Both the position numbers and the translations under genes were made by a program. Below, piece after piece: positions 8,523-17,508 of a stretch of DNA of 64,000 bases. The DNA is from Pseudomonadota bacterium (GTDB lineage: Bacteria > Myxococcota_A > UBA796 > UBA9615), in contig JAAESI010000024.1 in assembly GCA_024229515.1 (NCBI GenBank), forward strand, positions 186,001 to 250,000, in the 5' to 3' direction. The notes beneath the pieces are model-generated. The model was not told where the DNA came from. It saw only the letters and a list, made by a program, of their open reading frames with translations, and searched no databases. The stretch's first letter is position 1. Every line of letters starts with the position of its first letter.

Positions 8523-11500
8523 CTAGGCGCGCGCTTCGGGGCGAGTCTGCGGCCGCAAGATCAGCTCGACGTCGCGGAGCTCGGCGAAGCGAGCTCCCCG
8601 CGCATCGAAGAAGAGCACGTCGGCGAGGCCTCGGTTGGTACCCGCCGTGCGGCAGGTGGCGGCGCAGTGCACCGGCCCCTCGGGGAGGCCGTCGGCGGCG
8701 TGGCGGTACTGACCGATCTTCATCGGCAGCGCCGCTCCGCCCAGCGCCGAGCGCGCCCACAGCAGGAGCATCTGCAGCCCACCGTCGAGCGCGGCTACGT
8801 CCGTCTCCCACGCTTCCCAGTTCCACTTGGCGGCCTTGACCCCCTTGAGGGTGCCGGAGATGCCGTCGGCGGCGACCCCGTCCAGCTTGTCGATGACCTG
8901 GAAGTCGGCCTCGTGGAAGAGCACGTCCCCGTAGATGGGAGCGTCCGCCCAGGGGTTCAGGGTCAGCGGCGGCGCTGCGGTCGTGTCCGCGGCCGAGCGC
9001 TGCGGCACCAGGGTCGCCTGGGCCCGGTAGTGCAGCGTGCCGGTCGGACTGCTGAGCTCGAGCGCGAGCACCGCGCCCCGCCCGTTGGACAGCTGCCGCG
9101 CCGTCAGCACGAGCCGGTCGCCGGCCCCCTCGAAGTCCCGCAGCTTGATGCCGCTGAGCACCTGCAGGTCGCCGAGCGACTCCAGCTCGAGGTCCGGGCG
9201 GAAGGCGCGCGCCATCCGGCTGAACCACTCCAGCGCGAGCACGACGGGGACGACCACGGTCCCCCCGATGGTGTGCCCCGCGAGGTACCCGTGAGTCTGT
9301 CGGCTCACGGTCACTCCGAGCCGCAGCGGAACCACTTCTCCGCTGGCCGACAGCAAGGCTTCGGCCCTCGGCTCACCGCCGAGGACGAGGTCGATCTGGT
9401 CGGACTGGCCGGCCGTGAGCTCGTCCACGAACATGCGCGCCCCCACCTCCAGCGGGATCATCGCCACGCCGAGGGCGTCGAATCGAGCCGCCAACGCGGG
9501 CGTCACCATGCCGCCCTGCCACGGCCCCCAGCCCATCGACTTGACGACGACGTCGCCGCCGCGGGCGAACGCCTCGGCCTGGGCGGTCCGGTTGAGGGTC
9601 TCGTTGGCCATCGCGTAGGCGACCTGCCCCTGGTTGCCGCACCGGGCGGCCACCGAGGAGAAGACGCAGAGCACCTTCAGGGGATCGTCCGCGAGCGCAT
9701 CGAGCAAGGCCCGGAGTCCCTCGACCTTGGTGTCGAAGACGCGGTCGAACTGCTCGTCGGTCTGCTCCGCGATGAAGCGGTCGGCGAGCACGCCCGCGCC
9801 GTGCACGAGGCCGGCGATGGGCCCCCACTCGGCGCGGATGGGCGTGAGCGCGGCGTTCAGCCCCGCGGCGTCGGTGACGTCCACGGCGCGGTAGGCGGCT
9901 TCTCCCCCGGCGGCGGCGATGGCCTCCAACGTGCCTCGGACCTCCCGGCCCGCGAGGATGCGGCGCACCTGCGCGCCCAGCTCTTGCGGGGTCACCGCAC
10001 GGCCGGAAGCCTTGGCGTCGCCCAGGAGCGCTCGCTTGAGGCCGGCGTCGTCCACGGCGTCGGCGCAGCAGGCGGGTTCGTCGATCAGCGGGGTGCGTCC
10101 TAGGAGCACGAACCGCGCCTTCGTGGCGGCGGCCCACTCGATGACGCAGGCCGCGGTCACGCCCCGGGCTCCCCCGGAGACCACCACCACGTCGCCGGCG
10201 TCCAGCGGCGAAGCTCCGGCCTCGACCGGCCGCTCCACGGAGCGCAGCGTCGTGCGCAGGCCGTCAGCGCCGAGCCCGACCTCGATCTCGGGACCGCCCA
10301 GCAGCAGTTCATCGGCCAATGCACCCGCCAGCGTGCGATCGCCGCGGTCGCTCCGCTGCAGATCGATCGCCTTCAACGAGGCGGTCGGCCACTCCTGCGC
10401 GGCGGTCTTGACCAGCCCCGCGAGGCCGGCGGCGAACGCCTGGGAGCGGACCAGGTCGGTGGCACCGAAGCGCCCCCCCGAGTCCTGCACGGTGACGAAC
10501 AGTCCGCCGTCATCGGTCATGCGGGGCGCGATCGTGCGAGCGGTGCGGAACGCATGACGCTGAAGCGCGATGCCCGCCTCGTCCGTCGTCGCGTCCGTGC
10601 CGAGGAAGAGCACCGCCGGCGCATCCGGCGTCGCGTCCGACACGCTCTGCGCAGGCAGGCCGCGGGCGGTCAGCTCCTCGACGAGCGCGGAGCCCAGCGA
10701 GCCGCCACCGACCACCTCGATGCGGGAGGCCCCCAGCAGCCCGGGCTGGGCCAGCCCCACGGCGGGAGCGGGCACGACCTCGGTCACGTAGCGGCCGAGG
10801 TGCGAGAGCGCCTTCGCGGGAACTTCCGGGGCCGCCGCCTCAGCGGGAGCGTGATCGTTGGACGTCGAGCCGAGCAGGCCCTCCATGTAGTCCACGATCT
10901 GGCCGAGGGTGCGCAGCGCGGCCATCGCGCTGGCGTCGACTTCCGGCATGCCCGGAGCCTGCTCCTCGACCGCCGCGAGGATCTCCACCCGCTTGATCGA
11001 GTCGATTCCGAGGTCGCCCTCCAGGTCCATGTCCCGCTCGAGCATCTCCGCGGGGTAGCCCGTCTTGTCCGACACCACCGCCAGCATCACCGCGTGCAGG
11101 TCAACGGCGGGGGCCGCGGGCACCGCTGGGGCAGCCGCCGTCGTCGCCGGGGAGGTCCCCAGCAGGCCCTGCATGTAGTCGACGATCTGGCCGAGGGTGC
11201 GCAGCGCGGCCATCGCGCCGGCGTCGACTTCCGGCATGCCCGGAGCCTGCTCTTCGACCGCCGCGAGGATCTCCACCCGCTTGATCGAGTCGATCCCCAG
11301 GTCGCCTTCGAGGTCCATGTCCCGCTCGAGCATCTCCGCGGGGTAGCCGGTCTTGTCCGACACCACCGCCAGCATCACCGCGTGCAGATCCACGCCGGGA
11401 GCGGCGGGCACCGCGGGGGCAGCCGCCGTCGGCGCCGGGGAGGTCCCCAGCAGGCCCTGCATGTAGTCGACGATTTGGCCGAGGGTGCGCAGCGCGGCCA

Positions 11501-14500
11501 TCGCGCCGGCGTCGACTTCCGGCATGCCCGGAGCCTGCTCTTCGACCGCCGCGAGGATCTCCACCCGCTTGATCGAGTCGATCCCCAGGTCGCCTTCGAG
11601 GTCCATGTCCCGCTCAAGCATCTCCGCGGGGTAGCCGGTCTTGTCCGACACTACCGCCAGCATCACCGCGTGCAGGTCAACGGCGGGGGCCGCGGACGGG
11701 GCGGGGGCGGGCGCCACGACCGGAGCCGGGGCGGGGGTCGGCACCACGACCGGCGTGGACACCGGAGCCGCGACCGGAATCGGGACCGCCGTCGGGGCCG
11801 GAGCCATCGCCATCGGGGCCGGCATCACCACCGGCGCGGGCGTCACGGCCGCGACCGGAGGGGTCCACGCCGACGGAGCGGCGGCGGCCGGGGCGGTGCC
11901 CGTCATCGCCGTCAGGCCGGCGAAGCTCGCCTCGATCGTCTGCAGGTACGCGGTGTGCGAGTGAGCCATCGCCTGCTGGTAGGCGGCGTGGGCCTGCGCG
12001 CTCTGCGTCTGGGCCTCCTGCCAGGCGGCGATCCACGCGTCCGACGCGGGCGACGAAGCGACGGGAGCGGCTGCAATCGGCGCCGCGGCGGGAGCCGGGA
12101 CGAACGCCGCCGTGGCGGGCCGGGGCGTCACCGCGGGGGCCGAGGGGGTCGGGGGAGCGGCCGCCGGAGCAGGGGCAGCAGGCTGGGGAGCCGGTCGGGT
12201 CACGATTCGTTCCTCGGGGTTGGGAGCGGGCAGCTCCGCGGCCCCGCCGGCGGGCGGGTACAGCTTTCCGTAGTTGGCGCCGTCGATCGGCAGGGCGAGC
12301 TTCGGCTTCGGCCGCGCGGCCACATCGACGGGCTCGTCGTAGCCGGTCCAGAGGGCATCGAAGTCGAACGAGACGCCCGCCGCGGTCAGCCGCGCGAGTC
12401 CCTTCAGCAGCGCCTCGACGCCGTCGCCCCGCTTGTTGTCCAGGGCCACCGCGTGGTGGGGACGATCCCCGAGGATGCGGCCGACCAGGCCGGTCAGCAC
12501 GGAGCCGGCGCCGACCTCGATGAAGGTCTCGATGCCGGAGGCGGCCATCGCCTCGATCAGGCTCACGAACCGCACCGGCGCGCCGATCTGGCGGGCCAGG
12601 GTGACGCCGGGGGCGTCGGCGTAGACCGCGGCGGACTCGCCGGACCACACCGGAACCGTGGGCGCGCCGAAGTCGATGCCGGCGAGGAAGGTGCCGAACG
12701 GGGCCGAGCTCGCCGACACCACCGGCGAGTGGAACGCGGTCGCGACGGTCAGCCGCTGGAACCGCACGCCCGCGTCGGTCAGCGCCGCCTCGGACGCCTC
12801 GATGCCCTCGACCGTGCCGGAGATGACGACCTGGGTCGGGGCGTTGTGGTTCGCCAGGGCGACGCCGTCGCCCAGGAACGGCTCGACCTGTTCGATCGTG
12901 GCCGTCACGGCGGTCATGGCGCCGGGGGTCGACGCCGCTTCGGCCATGAGCTCGCCGCGCTTGCGGGCGACGGCCAGGAACGCCTCCTCGTCCAACACAC
13001 CGGCGGCGTGCAGGGCGCTCACCTCGCCGAAGCTGTGGCCGGCGACGGCGTCGGGGGTGATGCCGAGGGCTCGCACCATCGCCAGCACCGAGGCGCTGGT
13101 GACGCCGAGGGCGGGCTGGGCCCACTCGGTGGCGCGCAGCGTGGCCTCGTCGGCGGCACGATCGGCGTCGGTGAACTTCGGGCGGGGGTGGACGACGTGG
13201 TCCAGCCGGCGGTCCCCGTCCAGCGGGTGATCCGAAGCGCGATCCCACGGCCCGCGGGCCGCATCGAAGGTCATCGCGAGGGCGCCGCCCATGCGCAGGT
13301 ACTGGCTCCCCTGCCCCGGGAACAGCAGCGCGATCCCACCGGAGGCCGAACCGACGCCGTACGCGGTGCCGTCGGGGCTCGTGAAGGGCTGATCGGGGGT
13401 CTTGGCGATCGCGGAGGCTGCGCGCTCCAGGCGAGTCGCGAGCTCCTCGATGGTGCCGGCGAGGACCGACAACCGCGCGGGCGAGGACGCGTCGAAGCCC
13501 CGCTGGGTCTCCCACGCCAGGCGCTGCAGCATCCCCGGCTCAGACGCCCGGGCGATGAGCGCCCGCGCCGAGTCCGCGAGGGCCGCTCCGTCGGCGCCGC
13601 CGAGCACGAACAGCTCGCTGGGGAGGGTGCGCAGCCGATGGCCGGGCCGGCCCTCACCGACGTACTCCTCGAGCGTGAGGTGGAAGTTGCTTCCGCCGAA
13701 CCCGAAGGCACTCACGCCCGCGCGACGGGGATGATCCGACGGCCGGATCCAGGGGCGCGCCAGGGTGTTCACCGCGAACGGCGAGGCGTCGAGGTTCAGA
13801 GCCGGGTTGGGCCGGTCCACCTTGATGGTCGGCGGCAGCGTCTTGTGGGTGAGCGCCATGACCGCCTTGAACAGGCCCGCCGCCCCCGCCGCCGCCTTCG
13901 TGTGGCCGATCTGGGACTTCACCGAGCCCAGGGCACACCACGGCTCGGTCCGCCCATCGGACTCGAACACGAGCGACAGGCCCTTGAACTCGGCCGCATC
14001 GCCCGCCTTGGTGCCGGTGCCGTGAGCTTCGACCAGCTCGACGGTCGAGGGGGAGTAGCCGGCCCGGTCGTACGCCCGCCGCAGGGCTGCTGCCTGCCCT
14101 TCGGGTCGAGGCGCGTAGACGCTCTTGGAGCGCCCGTCGGAGCTGGTGCCGATGCCCTTGAGCACCGCGTAGATCTGGTCCCCGTCGCGCTCGGCGTCGG
14201 AGAGCCGCTTCAGGGCGACCATCGCCAGCCCCTCGCCCAGCATGGTGCCGTCGGCCTGGTCCGAGAACGGCCGGCAGTCCCCTGTCGGGCTCAAGGCCGG
14301 GGTCTTGCTGAAGCACATGTACATAAAGATGTCGTTGAGGGTGTCGACTCCGCCGGTGATGACCAGGTCGCTGTCGCCGAGGTACAGCTCCTGCGCGGCC
14401 ATCGTCAGCGCCGAGAAGGTCGAGGCGCAGGCCGCGTCGGTGACGCAGTTGGTGCCGCCGAGGTCGAGCCGGTTGGCGATGCGCCCCGCGACCACGTTGC

Positions 14501-15047
14501 CGAGCAGCCCCGGGAAGGTGCTCTCCTGCCAGGGCACGTAGTGGTCGGAGATCCGCTCGCAGACCGCCTGGACGTCGGACTCGCTGAGGCCGTGCTCCCG
14601 CAGGGACTTGACCCAGACCGGACGCTGCAGCCGGCTCACCATCGTCGCGAGCAGCTCCTGCGCCGACGTCACCCCGAGGATGACCGACATCTTGCTGCGG
14701 TCGATGGTGTCGAACTGGCTCCCGGCGGCGTCCCGCAGGACCTGCTCGGCCACGATCAGGGCCAGCAGTTGGGACGTGTCGGTGGCGGGCACGATGCTCG
14801 GAGGCACGCCCCACCCCATGGCGTCGAAGTCGACCTTGCCGAGGAAGCCGCCGCGCCGCGCGTACGTCTTGTCCGGCGCGCTCGGATCGGCGTCGTAGTA
14901 GTCCTCGGGGAGCCAGTGCGTGGCGGGCACGTCGCTGATCAGATCGGTGCCGGCGAGGATGTCGCGCCAGAAGCCATCCGCGGTGGTGGAGCCGGGGAAG
15001 TGGGCGGAGACGCCGACAACGGCGAGATCGGGGCGGGATGCGGTCAT
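8523..15047 (-). CDS. pfaA: Polyunsaturated fatty acid synthase subunit PfaA-type: KS-MAT-3xACP-KR-DH
   Basis: The 2174-residue iterative megasynthase loads malonyl units, condenses them and ketoreduces on tandem carrier domains. The domain order is: ketosynthase (1-460) with C207 in DAACAST, H342 in AHGTGT and H382 in QIGHTK; malonyl-CoA acyltransferase (~570-880) with FPGQGSQ and S672 in GHSFGE; a long Ala/Pro linker; three near-identical acyl carrier domains with phosphopantetheine serines S1158, S1254 and S1350 in LGIDSIKR; a ketoreductase (~1590-1840) with a VVVSGGARGVT nucleotide fold; and a C-terminal PKS-type dehydratase-like domain. The carriers need a phosphopantetheinyl transferase, none of which is in the window. 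It sits between pfaD and pfaC with gaps of 9 and 10 bases, so translation is probably coupled. Confidence 0.95.
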   Translation of the reverse strand: MTASRPDLAVVGVSAHFPGSTTADGFWRDILAGTDLISDVPATHWLPEDYYDADPSAPDKTYARRGGFLGKVDFDAMGWGVPPSIVPATDTSQLLALIVAEQVLRDAAGSQFDTIDRSKMSVILGVTSAQELLATMVSRLQRPVWVKSLREHGLSESDVQAVCERISDHYVPWQESTFPGLLGNVVAGRIANRLDLGGTNCVTDAACASTFSALTMAAQELYLGDSDLVITGGVDTLNDIFMYMCFSKTPALSPTGDCRPFSDQADGTMLGEGLAMVALKRLSDAERDGDQIYAVLKGIGTSSDGRSKSVYAPRPEGQAAALRRAYDRAGYSPSTVELVEAHGTGTKAGDAAEFKGLSLVFESDGRTEPWCALGSVKSQIGHTKAAAGAAGLFKAVMALTHKTLPPTIKVDRPNPALNLDASPFAVNTLARPWIRPSDHPRRAGVSAFGFGGSNFHLTLEEYVGEGRPGHRLRTLPSELFVLGGADGAALADSARALIARASEPGMLQRLAWETQRGFDASSPARLSVLAGTIEELATRLERAASAIAKTPDQPFTSPDGTAYGVGSASGGIALLFPGQGSQYLRMGGALAMTFDAARGPWDRASDHPLDGDRRLDHVVHPRPKFTDADRAADEATLRATEWAQPALGVTSASVLAMVRALGITPDAVAGHSFGEVSALHAAGVLDEEAFLAVARKRGELMAEAASTPGAMTAVTATIEQVEPFLGDGVALANHNAPTQVVISGTVEGIEASEAALTDAGVRFQRLTVATAFHSPVVSASSAPFGTFLAGIDFGAPTVPVWSGESAAVYADAPGVTLARQIGAPVRFVSLIEAMAASGIETFIEVGAGSVLTGLVGRILGDRPHHAVALDNKRGDGVEALLKGLARLTAAGVSFDFDALWTGYDEPVDVAARPKPKLALPIDGANYGKLYPPAGGAAELPAPNPEERIVTRPAPQPAAPAPAAAPPTPSAPAVTPRPATAAFVPAPAAAPIAAAPVASSPASDAWIAAWQEAQTQSAQAHAAYQQAMAHSHTAYLQTIEASFAGLTAMTGTAPAAAAPSAWTPPVAAVTPAPVVMPAPMAMAPAPTAVPIPVAAPVSTPVVVPTPAPAPVVAPAPAPSAAPAVDLHAVMLAVVSDKTGYPAEMLERDMDLEGDLGIDSIKRVEILAAVEEQAPGMPEVDAGAMAALRTLGQIVDYMQGLLGTSPAPTAAAPAVPAAPGVDLHAVMLAVVSDKTGYPAEMLERDMDLEGDLGIDSIKRVEILAAVEEQAPGMPEVDAGAMAALRTLGQIVDYMQGLLGTSPATTAAAPAVPAAPAVDLHAVMLAVVSDKTGYPAEMLERDMDLEGDLGIDSIKRVEILAAVEEQAPGMPEVDASAMAALRTLGQIVDYMEGLLGSTSNDHAPAEAAAPEVPAKALSHLGRYVTEVVPAPAVGLAQPGLLGASRIEVVGGGSLGSALVEELTARGLPAQSVSDATPDAPAVLFLGTDATTDEAGIALQRHAFRTARTIAPRMTDDGGLFVTVQDSGGRFGATDLVRSQAFAAGLAGLVKTAAQEWPTASLKAIDLQRSDRGDRTLAGALADELLLGGPEIEVGLGADGLRTTLRSVERPVEAGASPLDAGDVVVVSGGARGVTAACVIEWAAATKARFVLLGRTPLIDEPACCADAVDDAGLKRALLGDAKASGRAVTPQELGAQVRRILAGREVRGTLEAIAAAGGEAAYRAVDVTDAAGLNAALTPIRAEWGPIAGLVHGAGVLADRFIAEQTDEQFDRVFDTKVEGLRALLDALADDPLKVLCVFSSVAARCGNQGQVAYAMANETLNRTAQAEAFARGGDVVVKSMGWGPWQGGMVTPALAARFDALGVAMIPLEVGARMFVDELTAGQSDQIDLVLGGEPRAEALLSASGEVVPLRLGVTVSRQTHGYLAGHTIGGTVVVPVVLALEWFSRMARAFRPDLELESLGDLQVLSGIKLRDFEGAGDRLVLTARQLSNGRGAVLALELSSPTGTLHYRAQATLVPQRSAADTTAAPPLTLNPWADAPIYGDVLFHEADFQVIDKLDGVAADGISGTLKGVKAAKWNWEAWETDVAALDGGLQMLLLWARSALGGAALPMKIGQYRHAADGLPEGPVHCAATCRTAGTNRGLADVLFFDARGARFAELRDVELILRPQTRPEARA
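10872..11691 (-). repeat. Three tandem 288-bp ACP-coding repeats inside pfaA
   Basis: The same landmark (CCAGCATCAC) recurs at 11081, 11369 and 11657, and CAGCAGGCCCT recurs near 10872, 11160 and 11448, so the period is exactly 288 bp (96 codons). The copies are near-identical at DNA level, including synonymous positions, with only scattered changes such as Gly/Ser in the alanine-rich stretch and Gln/Glu before the linker. This implies recent expansion or ongoing gene conversion. The copy number is vulnerable to misassembly. Confidence 0.95.
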
Positions 15048-15056
15048 GACGAACCT

Positions 15057-16667
15057 CTAAGACAGGGGTCGAGGACGGAAGTCGAAAGCGGTAGCGGGGA
15101 CGGGGACGCCGTAGCTGCGCAGCTGCTGTGCGCGGGTGATCGCGGCGGCCCCCTCCATCAAGTTGCGGGCGGTCTGCACGACGGTGCGCTGCGCCGGATC
15201 GGCCAGGAACGTGCCCTGGGTCCAGCGGTTGAACGCCCCCATCGCGGGGCCGCACCAGATCTGCCAGTCGGTTCGGCGGGAGTCGTCGCCGCCGATGGCC
15301 CAGCGGCTGCTCTGGCCCAGGTAGGACCGGAACACGAGCGCCATCTTGTGCTTCGGATCGGCCGCCGCACGCGCGTTCTGCGCGGGGTCGCGACCGGCCC
15401 AGAAGGAGCGGGTGGACTCCCATGCTTCGGCGAAGGTGCAGCGGAGCATCTGCTGCTCGACCTTCGTCGCCTCCGCCGCGGGGATGTCCTCCCAGCGCGC
15501 ATGGGTCCGGTACAGGTCGTAGAGCTTGCGGCCGCGGACCGCGAACATCGTCCCGCGCCTCAGCACCTGGACCTCGACGCCCAGCTCGAACATGTCGGCG
15601 GCCGGCGCCATGATCACGTCGGCGACGCCGGCATCGGCGAGCATCGCCCGCCCGCCCGCGTCCAGGCCCGACTCCACGCAGGCCTGATTGACCGAGCCCG
15701 TGAGCACGTAGGCGGCGCCCAGGGCAAACGCGGCGGCCACGGCGCTGGGGGTGCCGATCCCGCCCGCGGCGCCCACCCGGATCGGGCGTGAGTACGCGTG
15801 GCTGCTGGCGATTTCGTCGCGAAGCGAGAGAATCCCGGGGAACAGCGAGGTGAGCGGGCGGTTGTCCGTGTGCCCGCCAGAGTCCGACTCGACGGTGATG
15901 TCCTCGGCGACCGGAACGCGACGCCCCAGACGCCCCTCCTCGGCGGTCAGCAGCCCCTGGGCCACGAGCGCATCCAGCATCGCCTCGGGCGCAGGCTCGA
16001 GGAACCGGCGGGCGACCTCGGGGCGCGAGATCTTGGCGAAGACATGCCGCTCGCGGTGGATGCGGCCGTTGGGCTCCTGCCGGAGGCCGGTCAGCGCGTA
16101 GCGCACGATCGCCGGCGTCAGGGCCATGTACGCGGCGGCGGAGACCCGCTTGACCCCCGCGCGGAGGTACAGGTCCGCGACCGCCTCCTCGAGCGCCGGT
16201 TCCGCGGGCGAGTGAATGAGGTTGGCGCCCCAGGGGCTGCGATCGCCCAGTTCGCGCACCAGCTCGTCGACGGCCGTCTCGACCCGGGGCAGCGACAGTC
16301 CGGCGGCCCCGAAGAACCCCAGGAAGCCCGCGCGCGCCATCTCGATGACCAGGCGCGTGGTCGCGATCCCGTTGGCCATGGCACCGGCGACGTAGGGAAA
16401 GCGCACGTCGTGCACCTCGGAGAAGCTGCGATCACCGAGCCACTCGGGGAACAGCGGGGGGAGCGAGGCGAGCAGGGGCCAGGCCTCCGCTCCGGGGGCG
16501 CCGACCCGACCTCCCAGACCGACCCCGACCGCGCCGGATCGGGGGTCCTGAATCAGGTGCGCGGGCTCGCGCACGCGATGCGCGGCGGCCTGCAATCCGG
16601 CCGGATCGAAGACCGGGCTGGTACCGTCACCGGTCCATCGGCCCTGGGCGGGGAGGCTGGATGACAT
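15057..16667 (-). CDS. pfaD: PfaD-type enoyl reductase (2-nitropropane dioxygenase-like FMN protein) of PUFA synthase
   Basis: The stand-alone trans-acting enoyl reductase of the PUFA synthase is an FMN-dependent TIM-barrel protein. The chosen ATG at 16667 gives 536 residues and begins MSSSLPAQGR, with AGGA seven bases upstream. The longer frame to 16808 would run through the divergent promoter and is rejected. Family features are visible: a VAGAMANGIAT segment, the ESDSGGHTDNRP motif in the middle, the flavin-phosphate GAAGGIGTPSA loop and the C-terminal half shared by PfaD/PKS trans-ER proteins. It is the first gene of the operon pfaD-pfaA-pfaC, unlike marine gammaproteobacterial clusters where pfaD comes last. 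It is transcribed divergently from the TetR gene. Confidence 0.93.
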   Translation of the reverse strand: MSSSLPAQGRWTGDGTSPVFDPAGLQAAAHRVREPAHLIQDPRSGAVGVGLGGRVGAPGAEAWPLLASLPPLFPEWLGDRSFSEVHDVRFPYVAGAMANGIATTRLVIEMARAGFLGFFGAAGLSLPRVETAVDELVRELGDRSPWGANLIHSPAEPALEEAVADLYLRAGVKRVSAAAYMALTPAIVRYALTGLRQEPNGRIHRERHVFAKISRPEVARRFLEPAPEAMLDALVAQGLLTAEEGRLGRRVPVAEDITVESDSGGHTDNRPLTSLFPGILSLRDEIASSHAYSRPIRVGAAGGIGTPSAVAAAFALGAAYVLTGSVNQACVESGLDAGGRAMLADAGVADVIMAPAADMFELGVEVQVLRRGTMFAVRGRKLYDLYRTHARWEDIPAAEATKVEQQMLRCTFAEAWESTRSFWAGRDPAQNARAAADPKHKMALVFRSYLGQSSRWAIGGDDSRRTDWQIWCGPAMGAFNRWTQGTFLADPAQRTVVQTARNLMEGAAAITRAQQLRSYGVPVPATAFDFRPRPLS

Positions 16668-16698
16668 GCGATTCCTCATGCGTTTCAGGGAGCAAGCC

Positions 16699-16737
16699 CG
16701 CCACCTGGCGGCGAATGCCACTCGGTGGCAATTGGCA
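16699..16737. promoter_or_regulatory. Palindrome cluster between pfaD and tetR: candidate operator
   Basis: CGCCA-CC-TGGCG (16699-16710) is followed by the perfect palindrome TGCCAC-TCG-GTGGCA (16716-16730) and then a further TTGGCA half-site (16732-16737). TGGC/GCCA half-sites therefore repeat through a 47-base divergent intergenic region and into the first codons of the regulator. A TATACT lies at 16751-16756 on the plus strand, and TATATC on the minus strand overlaps it. This is the expected place for TetR-family autoregulation and control of the PUFA operon. Confidence 0.6.
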
Positions 16738-17362
16738 CCGAGGCGCAGGATATACTCGATCCATCGCCGAAACGCTCCGAGAAAGAAAAAAGGCTGAAGC
16801 GCGAGCACGCGTGCTCGAGATCTCGCAGGAGCTGTTCCGCAAGCAGGGGTTCGACGCCTCGACGCTCGAGGAAATCTGCGATCGCGCGCAGATCAGCAAG
16901 CGCACCTTCTTCCGCTACTTCCGGGACAAGGAGTCCCTGGTCTTCCCCAACCGCGAGCAGCGGCTGGAGGACTTCGAGAGCTTCCTGCAGCTTCCGCTGC
17001 CCCAGGAGAACCCCTTCGACACCCTGCGCAAGGCGACCCGGCTCTACGGGGCCGAATACAACTCCAACCGGGTCGCGATCCTCGCCCAGCAGAGCCTGGT
17101 CCACGGATCAGGACACCTGCTCGCGCGCGAGGCCGAGATCGATCGCGACTGGGAGCGGCAGATCGCGCTCGCCTTCGCCCGCAAGGTCGGCGGCGGCGAG
17201 TCCGTCGAGCTGTGGTCCCGGGTGATGGCCGGCGCCATCATGGGGGTCGTGCGATCGACAATGTCCTACTGGTTCGAGCGCAACTGCGAGGACAACCTCG
17301 TGGACCTCGGGCTGGATGCGATCGACAAGCTGGAGAAGGGCTTCCCCATCGGCCCGTCGTAG
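16715..17362 (+). CDS. TetR/AcrR family transcriptional regulator, divergent from the PUFA operon
   Basis: The 215-residue product has a classic TetR N-terminal helix-turn-helix: TLRERKKAEARARVLEIS, then QGFDASTLEEICDRAQIS and KRTFFRYFRDKESLV. A helical ligand-binding domain follows. ATG 16715 is the only in-frame ATG close to the domain; another at 16661 overlaps the pfaD start. The palindrome at 16716-16730 overlaps this ATG, and TATACT lies downstream at 16751, so a non-canonical later start cannot be excluded. By position it most likely controls pfaD-A-C and itself. The effector could be an acyl-CoA or fatty acid, but that is inference. The gene ends 20 bases before the 3' end of the convergent tRNA-Arg. 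Confidence 0.88.
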   Translation: MPLGGNWHRGAGYTRSIAETLRERKKAEARARVLEISQELFRKQGFDASTLEEICDRAQISKRTFFRYFRDKESLVFPNREQRLEDFESFLQLPLPQENPFDTLRKATRLYGAEYNSNRVAILAQQSLVHGSGHLLAREAEIDRDWERQIALAFARKVGGGESVELWSRVMAGAIMGVVRSTMSYWFERNCEDNLVDLGLDAIDKLEKGFPIGPS

Positions 17363-17382
17363 CGGCCGCGGCGGGGGATGAA

Positions 17383-17459
17383 TGGTGGAGGAGGCGGGAG
17401 TCGAACCCACGACTTCTGCCTTCGGAGGGCAGCACTCTATCCAGCTGAGCTACTCCTCC
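17383..17459 (-). tRNA. tRNA-Arg (anticodon CCG), CCA encoded
   Basis: The reverse strand folds as a complete cloverleaf: acceptor GGAGGAG/CTCCTCC, D-arm GCTC...GAGT, anticodon stem CTGCC/GGCAG with loop CTCCGAA (anticodon CCG, reading CGG), and a T-arm with GGTTCGACTCC. Discriminator A is followed by an encoded CCA. Length is 77 nt including CCA. It has its own strong promoter upstream. Confidence 0.97.
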
Positions 17460-17479
17460 ACAGGAGCGCGACCGACGGG

Positions 17480-17508
17480 CTTATAGCGGCCCCGGACGCT
17501 GATCTCAA
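17480..17508 (-). promoter_or_regulatory. Sigma-70-type promoter of tRNA-Arg
   Basis: On the minus strand TTGAGA (17508-17503) and TATAAG (17485-17480) are separated by exactly 17 bases. Transcription would start about 14 bases upstream of the mature tRNA. The -35 box overlaps the TGA stop codon of the upstream gene. Confidence 0.8.

Noticed and set aside
10872-11691. Regularly spaced repeats as a possible CRISPR array
   Set aside because: The period is 288 bp, the units code for acyl carrier domains in frame and there are no unique spacers.
10554-15791. A 1745-codon plus-strand frame across pfaA and pfaD
   Set aside because: It mirrors coding DNA of the PUFA synthase and its repeats only reflect the ACP repeats. 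No start signals and no protein-like motifs.
16661-16714. Longer N-terminus for the TetR regulator from ATG 16661
   Set aside because: It would overlap the pfaD start codon, and its residues do not resemble TetR N-termini.
16668-16808. Longer PfaD starting at 16808
   Set aside because: It would run through the divergent promoter and palindromes. The ATG at 16667 has a good AGGA.
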